From Takakia lepidozioides (Eukaryota; Streptophyta; Takakiopsida; Takakiales; Takakiaceae), in assembly GCA_030704615.1 (NCBI GenBank), contig CM060731.1, forward strand, positions 71,032,756 through 71,096,755: 64,000 nucleotides of DNA, given 5' to 3'. This document shows positions 21,654-32,924 of this stretch, piece after piece; the stretch's first letter is position 1, and each line of letters opens with the position of its first letter. The notes beneath the pieces are model-generated. The model was given only the letters and a program-made list of their open reading frames with translations. It ran no database searches and was not told the origin of the DNA. A program made the position numbers and the translations under genes.

Positions 21654-22310
21654 TGTCGCGGCCCTTTGCCTTGAGGGCAGGGGGTCGGGACACATGAGGG
21701 GCTGCCCCTGTGGTGGGGGCAGCGGCAGCGATAGGTATGGGGGGCTGAAGCACCCTTGAGTGCCCAAGGCGCTCAAGAAGGCGGAGGCGCTCACTAGGTG
21801 GAGCCCCGCACACCGGGTTGCGGTGGGGGTGGCTCCACAAGGGGTGGTGGTAGCTTAGCGGGACTTAGTGGGGGTGGCATAGGACTCACCATGGGGGCGG
21901 AGACCTCGTGGTGGGAGTCGTGGGGAGTCTTGGGACTCATCACGGTCCATAGGGGCCGTGGTGAGTGGGCCAAGACTCACCGCGACTCATCACCGGGAGT
22001 CGAGGGTTTTCGTGGTGGTTTGCCATAAAATGGCATGGCTGGTTGTGAAACCCCCGCGGACAGCTATAGAAGTATATATAGGGAGTAGTAACCCCGAGAA
22101 CGGTGCAAGCCCGTTGGTGACCAAAAACTAGTGAGTAAGCGAACGAGCCGGAAAGCGACCAAAGAGTGGGGAGCTGTTCCGGACTGCCAACTACCAAAGG
22201 GAATTCCCGCTGGGCCGAAATCGGTGGAGGGTTCTTTGGGAGATCAAAGGGGGACCGTTATGCCCCGGTGAGCAGCCGAAGCTCCAAGTTGGCCCGGCGG
22301 CCAGGTTGGG
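21654..22310 (+). repeat. Lone LTR of Ty3 element 1 family, 3' end missing
   Basis: It starts TGTCGCGGCCC and follows the LTRs of element 1 closely, but stops at CCAGGTTGGG, about 55-70 bases short. No internal retrotransposon sequence is attached. It joins a MULE-like fragment on the left to copy D on the right, so it marks a recombination or deletion breakpoint. Confidence 0.9.
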
Positions 22311-23108
22311 CCTTCACCTTGAGGATGACACACTCCACCATGTGATGCCAGCCAATATGCTTGGCATGGTTCTGCTTGATGTACTCCCACCAGGCAAGAA
22401 GTCGGTGATTCCCGTCCCTCACAAAGAACATTTTACCCGACATATGGCCGAAGTCTGGATCACCCTTCAGCGTTGCCTCGAATTAGTCGTTGCGAATGTG
22501 CCAGTGGGTATCCCATGCTGACAATTCATCCGCAGTGGGTCCACGAGTTTGGCCGTCCTCATTCTCAATGGAAACGTAGAAGGCTGGCGAACCTAGACGG
22601 TACCCTTCTCGAAATGCAAACTTGAGCTTATCCACATCTCCGAGAAGTGTCTGCTTGACGATGGGTAGGGAGACCATGCGACAGAGTGGGATTCGAAGAG
22701 TCCGCTGGAATACCCTGCTGCCCAAAACTCTGCCAATGCTACTGTGTGTCTCCTCCAACATTGTATCCGTTGCACTTTGGAATTTCTCTAGAGACATTTC
22801 TGCAGGTGGCGGTAGGGGCTGAGGAGCTGGATCATCCCCAACTGGAGCTGCACTCTGGGGAATCTTTGCGGGCAATTCTGGCATTGTAGAGGCCTCCTCC
22901 GGGCCTGCAGTATTCTGAAGATCTTCCTCAATGGTGGTCAAGTCTTGCTGCGAACGTTGAGCAGCAGCACCCTCCTCCGCTGACAAATCGACGAAATCGG
23001 TCGATCCCATTGCCTTCGTTGCAGCAGAAACGCCCCCAACATCACCAGGCTGGAAATCAAGCAGGAACTGGGCTTCAGCTCGTGGAATCAATTTTGCGGG
23101 AGACTACT
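22311..23108 (-). pseudogene. Copy D, ParB/sulfiredoxin-fold domain exon
   Basis: On the minus strand a low-complexity P/E/A linker leads to MLEETHSSIGRVLG, then RIPLCRMVSLPIVKQTL, GDVDKLKFAFREGY, and FFVRDGNHRLLAWW at about 22424-22383. It continues with HHMVECVILKVKA and ends abruptly at the lone LTR (22310). The IPLCRM...DGNHRLLAW arrangement is the fullest view of the ParB-like domain together with copy C. DGxHRxxA is the ParB/Srx signature. An in-frame TAA at about 22480 (after WHIRND) breaks it. The rest of the gene is absent. Confidence 0.72.
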
Positions 23109-23190
23109 CCGCCCTCCCCCTGATTGCCTTCTGCTTCCTCATTCTTGCAGGTGAAGGTGTCTGCTGCATTTGAATCTGCCCTATACCCTT

Positions 23191-23523
23191 CTACTTCATT
23201 CGCTTGGGTGGGGGGGAAACGGCCTGGTCCAGTTCAGACACCAGTTGAAGGACAAGCTGCTTCTTCTTCATCTTTGCTAGAGAAGGGCCCGACCCCTGCT
23301 GGCGATTCTCCATGACCTTCGAACGCGAGTCGCTCTCTAGGGCTTTGAACTGCAAAGACTTGCCCTTCCAGGCCGCGTCCTTGAAACGCACAGGGCTAGG
23401 CCCGGTAGGAAGACCCGTGCTCGTGGATCGGCTGGGTGTATGTGCTGCAGCTAGCTCCACGGACTCTTACTGTGGCTCTTCGGATTCCTGCGATCCCTCC
23501 AGCACCTCCACCTTTCCAGTTAG
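23191..23523 (-). pseudogene. Copy D, linker exon
   Basis: The minus strand encodes VEVLEGSQESEE, an in-frame stop, then a basic/serine-rich segment with TGPSPVRFKDAAWKGK and AKMKKKQLVLQL. VEVLEGS corresponds to VVLEGS of copy A (about 860). No domain is recognised, and the splice borders are not certain. Confidence 0.4.
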
Positions 23524-23639
23524 GTATGCAAACATCTTCTGCATTCAAGTCTCCTAGCATACAGTCTAAGAATTGCACAAGAAAAATGAGGGGGGTTTCG
23601 GTGCTCGATCAGCTGCGCGCCTCCCGATAGCACGGAGCT

Positions 23640-23815
23640 GTCACTAGTGGCTGGGTTGCCTGTGTGGCCTGCTGCTGCGAGATGACAATCTCCTCCTGTA
23701 GACGCATCTGTTTCCTCCCCTTCGGCATTGGCCTACGTCCGAAGTACAATTTGCGGAGCTTGCGACGATGTCTCTTCTCTGGTGCACGAACTCCCTCCCT
23801 CTCAGGTTCGAGCAT
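23640..23815 (-). pseudogene. Copy D, first exon
   Basis: ATG at 23815 (minus) begins M-L-E-P-E-R-E, followed by RRKLRKLYFGRRPM and a Q/A/T-rich end. This matches the first exon of copy A at 41 in start, length and motif. A large palindrome array begins just upstream at about 24070. Confidence 0.55.
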
Positions 23816-24069
23816 AAGAAAAACAAAGACAGGGAAAAGGGGCGAAGAGTGCAGATGGAAAGGGCGTAAGAGGGGTGACTGAGTAGACACGACAAAAGAA
23901 GATGAAACGGCGGTGATGCACCACTTGGGTTCGAAAGGCTGGGACGAAAGTGTCTCCTCGTGGACTATGCGTCATTACAAAAATCACATCGTCAAAGGTA
24001 CGCCTACCGTCGGCCAAACAGACATCATTAACCAACGGTTAGGCCGTGCCGCCTCCTACCACAAGTGCA

Positions 24070-25415
24070 GACATGGAAATGCGGTGCCGCATTTCCGTTC
24101 GTCCACGTGTTTAGATATAATGGCATTTGCACAACACCATCTGATGAGTTGGATTGGAAAGGGAAATGCAGCGTCGCATTTCCGTTCCAGAGAGTGTAAA
24201 GGTTTCAACCGGATGGAAATGCGGCACCGCATTTCCGTTCTAGAGAGTATAAAGGTATCGCCTGGAGGGAAATGCGGCACCGCATTTCCGTTCGGGAGTG
24301 TATAAAGGTTTCACCTGGACCGAAATGCGGTACCGCATTTCGCTTCCACTGCTATATACCTTACTTGTTGGACGGAAATGCGGCACCGCATTTCCGTTCT
24401 GTAGAGTGTAAAGGTTTCACCTGGAGGGAAATGCGGCACCGCATTTCCGTTCGGGAGTGTGTAAAGGTTTCACCTGGACGGAAATGCGGTACCGCATTTC
24501 GGTTCCACTGCTACATACCTTACTTGTTGGACGGAAATGCGGCACCGCATTTCCATTCTGTAGAGTGTAAAGCTTTCACCTGGAGGGAAATGCGGCACCG
24601 CATTTCCGTTCGGGAGTGTATAAATGTTTCACCTAGACGGAAATGCGGTACCGCATTTCGGTTCCACTGTTACATACCTTACTTGTTGGACGGAAATGCG
24701 GCACCGCATTTCCGTTCGGGAGTGTATAAATGTTTCACCTGGACGGAAATGCGGTACCGCATTTCGGTTCCACTGCTACATACCTTACTTGTTGGACGGA
24801 AATGTGGCACCGCATTTCCGTCCGGGAGAGTATAAAGGTATCAGCTGGATGGAAATGCGGCAACGCATGTCCGTTCGGGAGAGTATTAAGGTTTCACCTG
24901 GACGGAAATGCGGTGCCGCATTTCCGTTCCAGTGCTACATACCTTACTTGTTGGACGGAAATGTGGCACCGCATTTCCGTCCGGGAGAGTATAAAGGCAT
25001 TAGCTGGACGGAAATGCAGCACCGCATTTCTGTTGCAGAGAGTATAAAGGTATCACATAGACGGAAATGCGGCAACGCATGTCCGTTCGGGAGAGTATTA
25101 AGGAAAACCTGGACGGAAATGCGGCACAACATTTCCGTTCGGGAGACTAAGAAGGTTTCACCTGGATGGAAATGCGGTGCCGCATTTCGGTTCCACTACA
25201 AAATACCTTACTTGTTGGACGGAAATGCGGCACCGCATTTCCGTTGGGAAGAGTATAAATGATTCACCTGGACGGAAATGCGGTTCCTCATTTCCGTTCT
25301 GGAGAGTGTAAAGGTTTAATCTGGACGGAAATGCGGTGCCGCATATCCGTTTTGGAGAGTGTAAAGGTTTCACATGGACGGAAATTCGGCACCGTCCTCT
25401 GGATTCCCCTGAAAG
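24070..25415. repeat. ~53-bp-period array of ATGCGG-CA-CCGCAT palindromes
   Basis: About 25 palindromes of the form AAATGCGGCACCGCATTT occur with the 2-nt centre varying (CA, TA, TG). Spacing is 52-54 bases from about 24218 to 25330. Between them lie variants of TTCCGTTCGGGAGAGTATAAAGG and TTTCACCTGGACGGAAATG, with a periodic CCACTGCTACATACCTTACTTGTTGGACG block. It lies upstream of copy D's first exon and upstream of copy B. Open frames through it are read-throughs of the repeat and not genes. Confidence 0.95.
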
Positions 25416-25829
25416 AGCACGGACAGAAAATCGACACCACATATTCGTTCCAGTCGATGAAAGCCATGTTCAGTGTGATGCATTGTTCCGAAACAGCACT
25501 ATTGCGGCCTGTCTTAATGAGCAGAACTTGGGTGTCTTACAGTTTAAACTAACAGTCCAAGCACTTGTCAGTGTAAACGTTCATGTCTGCACCGAGAATA
25601 CTACTGGATGTACCCTCAGGAGAGACTGTCAGGAGTTGCTATTTATTCGCCGAATCGGCCATCATTGTCATATTTATTGTCATATCACACCTCCCACCTT
25701 CACGCATGTAGCTTGAGACATTCTTTTCCACTTCAATGTGCAACTTCCAATCGTGGATGGACTCCGCAGTTCCAATTACGTGGTGCCTGTGAGCCTTGGT
25801 CTGTCCCTATAGTGAACCTCGCACTTGCC

Positions 25830-26405
25830 AAATTCGTGCTGTGTTCGATGGCTCCCAATTCCTACGCTATAGTTTGTTGTCCTCCCCAACTTGGCCGAGC
25901 CTGGATCCCAAACGAGGGAGGACTTTGCAGAGTGACTGAAACTTACCTTTGTTCCAAATTCAAGCTCAAACCGGGCACAGTTTATTTGGAAGAAGAAAGG
26001 AAGGATGTTCTTGGACAGGTTGACGAGACCATTGTCGTGCTAGGTAACGATGGAGGTTGCGGAATCGAGTGGCACGTACCCCCATCAGACACCACCTTGT
26101 ACCAAGCTGTGGGAATGCCCATTCCCTTTCCGAATCAGTCGCTTCCGATACCATCCACAAAGGAGTCGGGAAACCGACAGGCGGCCACTGCCACCAGAGA
26201 GGTATGCAACAATAATCATTCCCAACCTGGACCGTCAAGACCCTCCATCGCTTCTCGTGTCGAGGTATTCGACATTTCCGACGAAGAAGATGAGTGCATT
26301 GAGGTCCCCATGTCCTCCACACGGTCGTTCAAATCCGACATGGACGTCTCTGCAGGTGCTACGCATGTACCCTCGAGTTGTCGAAGTCCGGGCATGTGCA
26401 ATTAG
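25830..26405 (+). pseudogene. MULE-like N-terminal region, second copy
   Basis: The plus strand encodes SKFKLKPGTVYLEEER, a short linker with WHVPPSD, and VFDISDEEDECIEVP. These parts match the order at 20907-21340 (FRFEPGAVHV, HPPS, VELSDSLEDDVTEVP). Its catalytic half is not downstream on this strand; instead a transposase-like core lies inverted at 26554-27840. I take this as a rearranged element. I do not recognise a domain by itself. Confidence 0.4.
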
Positions 26406-26553
26406 GAAAATTCCCAATAGTAATGTCATAAGTCCTATCATGAAGAACCGATCCCGAAGTCACCATACTGTACACCCGCCCATAGCCTAGAGGGCGGACA
26501 TTAACAATTTGGGTAACCCGACACTACAGGGTTCTCGCAGACTCAATTTTGCA

Positions 26554-27840
26554 CTAGTTATTTGCACCTGCCTCAACACGACGAACCGGTTTTCCATTTG
26601 CATCACCACAATCGGTCTCCTCAACCGGCAGCAGCGTCCGTCCTTCTCCCCGTGCCGGAGCTGTCGCATATGTTGCATCGAAATCTGCAGAAGAACCCGC
26701 ATCCACAGATGGAGAAGTACATCCGAAATTGGGTGGCACAGGCACACGAGGTATGGAGAAATTGTCTCTATCATGCCGATGGGAGTCACCAGCCGATCCT
26801 GGAGGGGTGTCCAGTTTGCGCTTGCATGATCCGAATCTTTCCTCACCTTCCAGATGTGGGAGTCTGGACTGCAAAGGTGTTCCAATCGTGTACTCGTTAA
26901 CAACCCGCGCCATTTTTGCAGGATGCTTGCATCTGTTAGCAGCCCTGAGCAGCAACTCCGCCCTGTCCGGCCCCTTACCAGCACCCCGTCCCCTGAGAAA
27001 GTCTCGGTACTTTGTTTGTTGCGAAAGAGCGCGGATAAGATCATCTGCAGTTGCAACGTAAAGGTTCCGGGCGTTCTTACTGGATTGTGCCATCCACATA
27101 CTATGAATAGTCTCCGCGAGATTGCAGGATGGCATATCCGCAATGTCTTCCAGTGACATATTCTGTAGGTAAATGCCACACACATGCCACTGTTATGTGG
27201 AGCAGCATTCGACTGGACTGGACAGGACAGCAAGGCCGCTGGTGCACACCCCCATATATATAAGAAGAATTGAAAATCATGGTAGTTTGAGTCAACTTAC
27301 AGCGGTCATGAAGGCACCCCACTGTCTGTATCTGAAGTGCCAAAAGCCCAACCAGTCTTCTAGCTCTTTGATCCCCTCCAGACTCGCCGCCTCAGAGGAG
27401 TACCACCATGCTCTGATAGTCTGAAACATGGCATTTGCTTCCCTTTCTGTGGTGGCATCTTTGTATAGACGGCATAGTCGCAGGTGCTCCTCTTGCAACT
27501 CCAATTTTATGGAATTTTTTGTGTGCCGACAAAGGGACTGGGTCCAATGAAAGAGGGAAGTGCGTTCCCGGCCTTGCATTGGTATTTTCGGGTCACCAGA
27601 GCCAAACACAGTCTGCACAACATTCCAATTAGCTTGTGCGCTGTCTACCATGAACCCTGTGAAATTTGCATCTAGCAAACCATGAACTCTCATGACGTTA
27701 ACTAGAGCCTTCCACATAAGAATTTGGGACTTTGTGTCCTCCGACTACATGTCACAAACAGCAATAGTCATAACTCGCTGGTACGTAGGATCCCCCGGCC
27801 TGCATTCTACGAACCAAGCTAACTCCAGAACCCTCCGCAA
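26554..27840 (-). pseudogene. MULE-like transposase core, inverted and broken
   Basis: On the minus strand VMTIAVCDM is followed by an in-frame TAG and SEDTKSQIL, then LLDANFTGFMVDSAQANW (about 27655-27605) and SLFHWTQSLCRHTK. After an intron-like gap come SCNLAETIHSMWMAQ (about 27135-27090) and a long variable tail. Paired Asp segments (AVCD, FMVDSA), the HW.QSL block and a NLAE.IH..W block are the style of MULE-related DDE transposases. Assignment is by pattern. The CAG-to-TAG change fits C-to-T decay. The 5' end meets copy B's ParB remnant. Confidence 0.5.
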
Positions 27841-27879
27841 CAGTGGAAATCTTGAACAAGTATACTTTTTGGGACCCCT

Positions 27880-27956
27880 GTCCTGGGAAAACATTGTCCT
27901 GGATGAAGGCGTATCGACTTCTCCCTGCTCAAGAATGCCATGGCGGACCTCAACTC
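27880..27956 (+). pseudogene. Copy B, end of ParB-domain exon
   Basis: Only the final helix of the domain is left: FSLLKNAMADLNS before the donor actc|gtaaga. Copy A ends its ParB exon the same way (LLKAAMADINS). Upstream the sequence is unrelated and belongs to the MULE-like fragment, so copy B has lost its N-terminus and DGNHR motif. Confidence 0.6.
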
Positions 27957-27985
27957 GTAAGATACTCATACCCTCCCAAGCACGT

Positions 27986-28011
27986 TCGAAATGCGGTGCC
28001 GCATTTCGGTT
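27986..28011. repeat. Palindrome in copy B intron
   Basis: CGAAATGCGGTGCCGCATTTCG lies in the intron between the ParB-domain exon and the next exon (27957-28068). It is a perfect inverted repeat of the same type as the 24 kb and 32 kb arrays. Confidence 0.9.
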
Positions 28012-28068
28012 TCCAATCTGTTTTGTTTCCGTGCTTCCGTGGACTGAACTAGAGAGTGTGCCGTGCAG

Positions 28069-29143
28069 GATCACTGAAAATGCGTACGTGCATACCCACA
28101 TGGCACATATGCTGTACAGGGTTAGGAAAATTGGTCTCACTGATCCGCACATGTTTGCGGAAATGCTGGAGCTCGAGCTCATTCAGAAAGCCGTGGCAAA
28201 AAAAGACCGGACATGGTATCGTCTCACTATGGATGGAATGGTGGAGGTGATATACGAAGTAAGTCGTCCTCCCATTTCCCTCTGCTCATCCTTCCCCAAT
28301 TTTCAGTAATCTTTCCACATGAATCGAATGTAACGCTTCTGCATATTTTTGTTGGCAGTCAACATCAGCTGGATTTGGCCCATGCCAAACGCTTCTTCAT
28401 GGAAAGTGAGGGGCAGGTCAAAACGTTGCAGTCATTGACTGAGCACTTGAAGGAGGCCGGGGTCAAGTCCAGAACCAAATACAAGTCAAAGCTTGTGAAG
28501 CTGGTGGCCATTGCAGATCCGGCACTTGGAAAGGACTTCATCCCCGAGATTGCAAAACACTATTCTTGGGCCATGCAGCCGACCATGCAGTTGGAGAAAC
28601 TGCATCACCTCTCAACGGCATGTGTTGAGGCGAAAGAGAAGGTGAGGTTTCATTACACTGAAGTTCCTTCCTAGCAATAGCCACTCGACTTCCTGCTCCT
28701 GACATTGGATCGGAAATGGCAAACACGGTGGCTGTCAATCTGGAATGCATCAGAGAGTATAAGGACAATGTGGTCTTTTCCACTCGAAGTTTCCGACCCT
28801 GCAATGGATGTGTGGCTCAACCGCATGACTTGGTGGTTCCAGGTAATTCAAGGTACTTCCCCCGATTTGCTTTTCTGAAATGAATTCCGTGAACTGCTAC
28901 GTGACAATGCATGTGGGAATCGCAGGTAATGACGAATGCGAAGGAGCAAGTCGTAATGCATACAAATTTGTTCGGCTTGTATGTCAAATGGGATGGAACA
29001 CAGACATTGGAAGACTACGTGACACGTTTCAGATGTGCGTACAAGGACAACCTCTTCGTCAGGGAGCTACAGACAGCAAGAAGGAGCATAGAGTTTACAC
29101 ATCAGGAGGGAGCGGGAAAAGCTGCAATGCGAATTGTTTACAG
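28069..29143 (+). pseudogene. Copy B, four middle exons (28069-28258, 28369-28641, ~28723-28842, 28926-29143)
   Basis: The exons match copy A one for one: ITENAYVHTHM and DRTWYRLTMDGM; LDLAHAKRFF and KYKSKLVKLVAIADPALG; TRWLSIWN and WLNRMTWWFQ; VMTNAKEQ, LEDYVTRF and AAMRIVYR. Splice phases are conserved. All four frames are open. The third exon's acceptor, where copy A has cag|ACC, reads caa|ACA here, a likely G-to-A loss; a weak alternative acceptor lies 3' of it. Role as for copy A: unknown helical linker between the two named domains. Confidence 0.65.
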
Positions 29144-29196
29144 GTGAAGCCTAGCTGCCCTTGTATGCGAAGCTTGGTTATGAGGTTTGTCTGGGA

Positions 29197-29224
29197 AATG
29201 CGGCACCGCATTCGCATTTTATGT
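29197..29224. repeat. Palindrome in copy B intron (equivalent to copy A's array intron)
   Basis: GAAATGCGGCACCGCATTCG lies in the intron 29144-29289, the same intron that holds the big palindrome array in copy A and two palindromes in copy E. Confidence 0.9.
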
Positions 29225-29289
29225 TTTCGGTTGCACTCTGCGATTACGTTGGTCTCAACTTCTGCTCACGCATGCTGACTGCCTTGCAG

Positions 29290-31060
29290 GTATATGAAAT
29301 ACGTGCTTCTTTAGACAGGGGCCCTAGCTCAAGAGCCCCCGTTCTTCATGGCTTGGACCGTGGCGGGCCCAAGCTGTGTCTACACACCCGAGATGCAGAA
29401 ACAATGGCATGCCGCGCATCTCGTTGGATGTCCATGGTACCTGGATATGTCTGGCGGAATTGTTGACGAGTCTGAGAAAGATCTGCACGCGAAAGCAGAA
29501 GAGAAGAGAAAAGAAAGACGTGTCCCTGCTGGGCCAGAGTCAGCAAAGGAAGCTGCTGCTCTGGAACAATCCAGAAAGGCAGCTGAGATGGCACAGAAGA
29601 CGGTAGATGCAGCTGTGCAGGCTCAACAAAAGGGGTCGAAGAAGAGGACTCGCCAGCAAGGAGCAGCAGTTCTGACACCCAAGAAAACGAAGAAGCAGAA
29701 ACAGAAAGAGCAGGAAGAGGGTGACGAAGAGGACTCCGATGGAGACTTTGCAACCAGCCCACCCCCCGAAACGCAGCCAAAATCCCCTGTGCCCACCGTT
29801 GTCACGAAAGGGACGAAAACAGGCTCGGCAAAGAAGACACTCTTCAACCCCCCGGGGGGGCACCTTTTCGAGCCGGTGGAAATTAAGAGGCCGAAAGTGG
29901 AGCCCGATACAGTAGTCCAGTGTGTCAATGAGAGTTTCTTGGCGGCTTTGGATGGACGGGCAGCCAAGTTGGCATACATGAAGACCATGGAGGGTCTGAA
30001 GGGCAGAGCACTGAAGAAGGCGGCTGCCGAAGAGCCTTCCGACACCCCTGGGTTTCTGAAGATGGTCTCGTTCTTTGAGAGGGTGTGTGCAGACAAGGAT
30101 TGTAGGAGGGGCGGAAAAGCCACCGAGTGGTCTTGCGATATGATCATCTTGGATATTCCGGACGGAGAGCCTGTGGAAGGACTGCAAGCTTTGCCATCTT
30201 GGAACAGGTACTCCGAGGACTTTTGGAAGAAAGGATTCGGGCTCGCCCGCATGGTGTTGGACAATAGAGGCTGTGTGGTTGTCCTGGCGAGCAGAGGCAA
30301 AAACACGCAGACACGAATTGCGAAGTGGACCCGCAAGAGCGCCGTCCCAATTATGAAGAAGAAGTGGACGTGCATCAACACATTGGGCCTTCGGTCGGAA
30401 GGGAAGAAGGTAATTACGACATTGACACTCGTCCTTTCATTTTGTTAGGTATTTTGAAATGCGGTGCCGCATTCGATTTCTAATCATTCCCCACTGTGTA
30501 TGCAGACGAAGCAGTTCGATGCATACGGCTTTGTGAAGGAGAACTCCACCTTTGCTTTCCGGAAGGATGGATTGTTGGTTGACCCGAACTGCGACCCCAT
30601 CGATTGCGACGTCCTGTTCAACAACGTTCCCACGGAACTTCTCCCTCATAGCCTCACTTCAACGGAACCCCTGCGGTATTCATGGACTCGGCGCCCTGCC
30701 TTCATTCAGACAATTATGGAGACATGCACTGACCTGGAGGGCACAGTGCTCGACCTCATCTGTGGGACAAGTATGTAGAATCTTGTACTATGCTGTTCTG
30801 CAAATTCTCGTTATGCTTTAATTCGCAACATATGAAGGGCCATGTTATAATGTGTGGATGGCATTGTAACAGGTGCCTCAATGTGGGCTAGGCGGTTTTC
30901 CGACCGGCACCTCTTTGTCTACGAGGAGGGTCTGGGGATCCCATCTGGAAGGGCTTCAACGGAATGTCAAGACTCCCATCGAAGCCAAAGATTCCTCGGA
31001 TTCGTCGGAGTCGGAGGAAGAGACAGTGGACATTGATGCCGAGGAGAACCCGGAATACGA
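29290..31060 (+). pseudogene. Copy B, methyltransferase-like exons (29290-30409, 30506-30770, 30873-31060)
   Basis: The first exon starts YMKYVLL, hits an in-frame TAG near 29311 (copy A has Glu), then stays open. It has a K/E/Q-rich middle, MIILDIPDGEP at about 30139-30171, and MVLDNRGCVVVLA. The second exon has RRPAFIQTIMETC and TVLDLICGTS. The third has ASMWARRFSDRHLFVYE, then a 1-base shift near 30940, and an acidic tail ending NPEYE at TACGA|gtgagt. Motif order IV-to-I marks the permuted beta class. DIPDG again replaces DPPY, and Gly of the CGTG loop is Ser here. The protein is about 55-60 percent like copy A by eye in these exons. Confidence 0.68.
30455..30478. repeat. Palindrome in copy B intron between methyltransferase exons
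   Basis: GAAATGCGGTGCCGCATTCG lies in intron 30410-30505, between the exons carrying motif IV and motif I. Copy E has its longest palindrome in the equivalent intron (53928-53989). Confidence 0.9.
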
Positions 31061-31166
31061 GTGAGTGCAAACATTGTAAGTTTGCAAAGCCTTCTGGGTG
31101 ATTTTTTGTCAAACGCATTTCCGGACTGTGGTTCTCATTGGTCTCGTGGGTGATTGTTATGTGCAG

Positions 31167-31634
31167 GATTCCAGGATCCGGGTCAAAACATGTAGGGCCT
31201 ACACTTCCTGCCAGGAAGAATGTCCCGTTTTTGTGAGGGCCGACTTCATGACGAGCCCGGTGAAGGACTACTCCCTTCCTAGTTCTGCAGCTAAACTCGC
31301 AAATACAGCGATTAGACGATGTGAGAATCCCAGTAAAGTAGAGCAGATTTTGGAGAGGGCTAGGGAGGAAAGAAGGATAAGGAAAGAGTTGGCAGCAGCT
31401 GAGACATGTAGACGGGTGCGAAAGTTCATATGTGATTCAGCGGATGAGAGCGATGCAGACAGGGAGGACGACAACCCAACGGAGGTGAGATGGTCGGTTC
31501 TGCAAGGGGAAGATGGAATTTTTGAAAGCCTGGCCAATGAGCAGTCTGCTGGACATGAGAATGGCAATGACGGGGTGGAGGCGGAGCAGGATAGTCAAGG
31601 ACATGACGACAATAGTGATGATTTTCAAGATTAG
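31167..31634 (+). pseudogene. Copy B, last exon: charged coiled region with acidic tail
   Basis: After the acceptor ttatgtgcag, one frame stays open for ~155 codons with a basic KVEQILERAREERRIRKEL segment (coiled-coil-like) and a strongly acidic C-terminus (QGHDDNSDDFQD, TAG at 31632). The phase left by the previous exon points to another frame, which stops after ~23 codons, so a frameshift or a different acceptor is involved. It has no SWIM ligands, unlike the equivalent exon of copy A. Confidence 0.4.
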
Positions 31635-31769
31635 TAGAATTTTAATGAACTCTCTGTACATTTAAATTCTCTTCCAGAATATATAAAGGAAATTCTCTCC
31701 GTCCTTCATGTCCCCTCTCCCATGTGCTTCTCAACGACTCCATCGTCCAAACCACGTCTCTCCCAAAAT

Positions 31770-32650
31770 CGGAAATGCGGCACCGCATTTCCATGTCGGA
31801 ACGGAAATGTGGCAACTGCAAAAAACCTTGTTTGGAAATGCGGCACCGCATTTCCAAAACCGGGGCAAGAACAATTTTCAGTTTCATGGTTTGGACATCA
31901 GAAACTGTTCGACCGAACGGAAATGCGGTGCCACATTTCCGTTTTCGACATGGCAATTTTGCCGATTGCCAGCTCCTTCCATGGAGGTAAATGGAAATGC
32001 CACCCCGCATGCGGAGGTGGAACACATTATTTAAATGGCGGACATGGAAATGCGGTGCCGCATTTCCATTGTGGAGATGGACGTTTTTTCCAACTCCAGA
32101 CCCATGGACGGAACTGCGGCTCCGCATTCCATGATTATGGACGGGAATGCGGCACCGCATTCCATTGTCCAATAAGAAATTTTGATGACGTACTTGGAAA
32201 TGCAGCGCCGCATCGTTGTTTGTCCAATTCGAGACCATTGGACGGAAATGCGGCACCGCATTCCATTGTCCAATAAGAACTTTCGATTGCCAAACATGGA
32301 AATGCGGCGCCGCATTTCCAAAACAGACATCGTTGATTGTCCAATTCCAGATCCTTCGATGGAAATGCGGCACCGCATTCCATTGTCCAATAAGAAAATT
32401 TGATGACGGACATGGATATGCGCTGCCGCATTTCCAGAACGGACATGGACAAACATTGGCAATTGGACATGCTTGGACAATTCTAGGTCCAATATGGAAA
32501 TGCGGTGCCGCATTTCCAATTCGAAGTATGGTAATGCCATGTCAAGAAATGAAATGTGGTACAGCATTTCCGTTACGACCACAACGGAGGAAAGGGAGCT
32601 GCCAGAAATCATTGCATGGAGAAAAATGAAATGCGGTCCCGAATTTCCGA
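31770..32650. repeat. Copy B 3' palindrome cluster (ATGCGG type)
   Basis: About fifteen sites of the GGAAATGCGG-NN-CCGCATTTCC type or its shortened form lie at irregular 40-80 base spacing, for example 31773, 31830, 31918, 32045, 32146, 32238, 32300, 32360 and 32493. They are joined by CATTGTCCAATAAGAA and TCCAATTCCAGA stretches. The same palindrome is in copy B introns. Confidence 0.9.
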
Positions 32651-32924
32651 GCTTCAGCATGTACATGTTTCCTTTTACTCATACATGAATTTCCTTCACC
32701 TCAGGACTCTGATATCGCTGACTCTGGTATATTCAAGTGGACAGACACATTGTAGAAATGAGACCACAAATTGTAAACAGTGGACCATTTACGGCAGTTC
32801 TTGAACACAATGAAACAGAGCACACAGAAGTGAGGTACAATGGGTTGTTTTTATTGATCGAACACGGTGTCTCACATTTAGCAACTCCAGACAAACCTAA
32901 GCCCTTCCTCCTTCTACATGGGCG

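Noticed and set aside
24272-25262. Long open frames through the 24-25 kb array
   Set aside because: They only translate the repeat unit (GNAAPHFRS-like words) and shift between frames with the repeat period.
24070-25415. Regular spacing resembles a CRISPR array
   Set aside because: The 'spacers' are near-copies of each other, the repeats are perfect palindromes, the setting is eukaryotic, and there are no cas genes. It is a tandem palindromic satellite.
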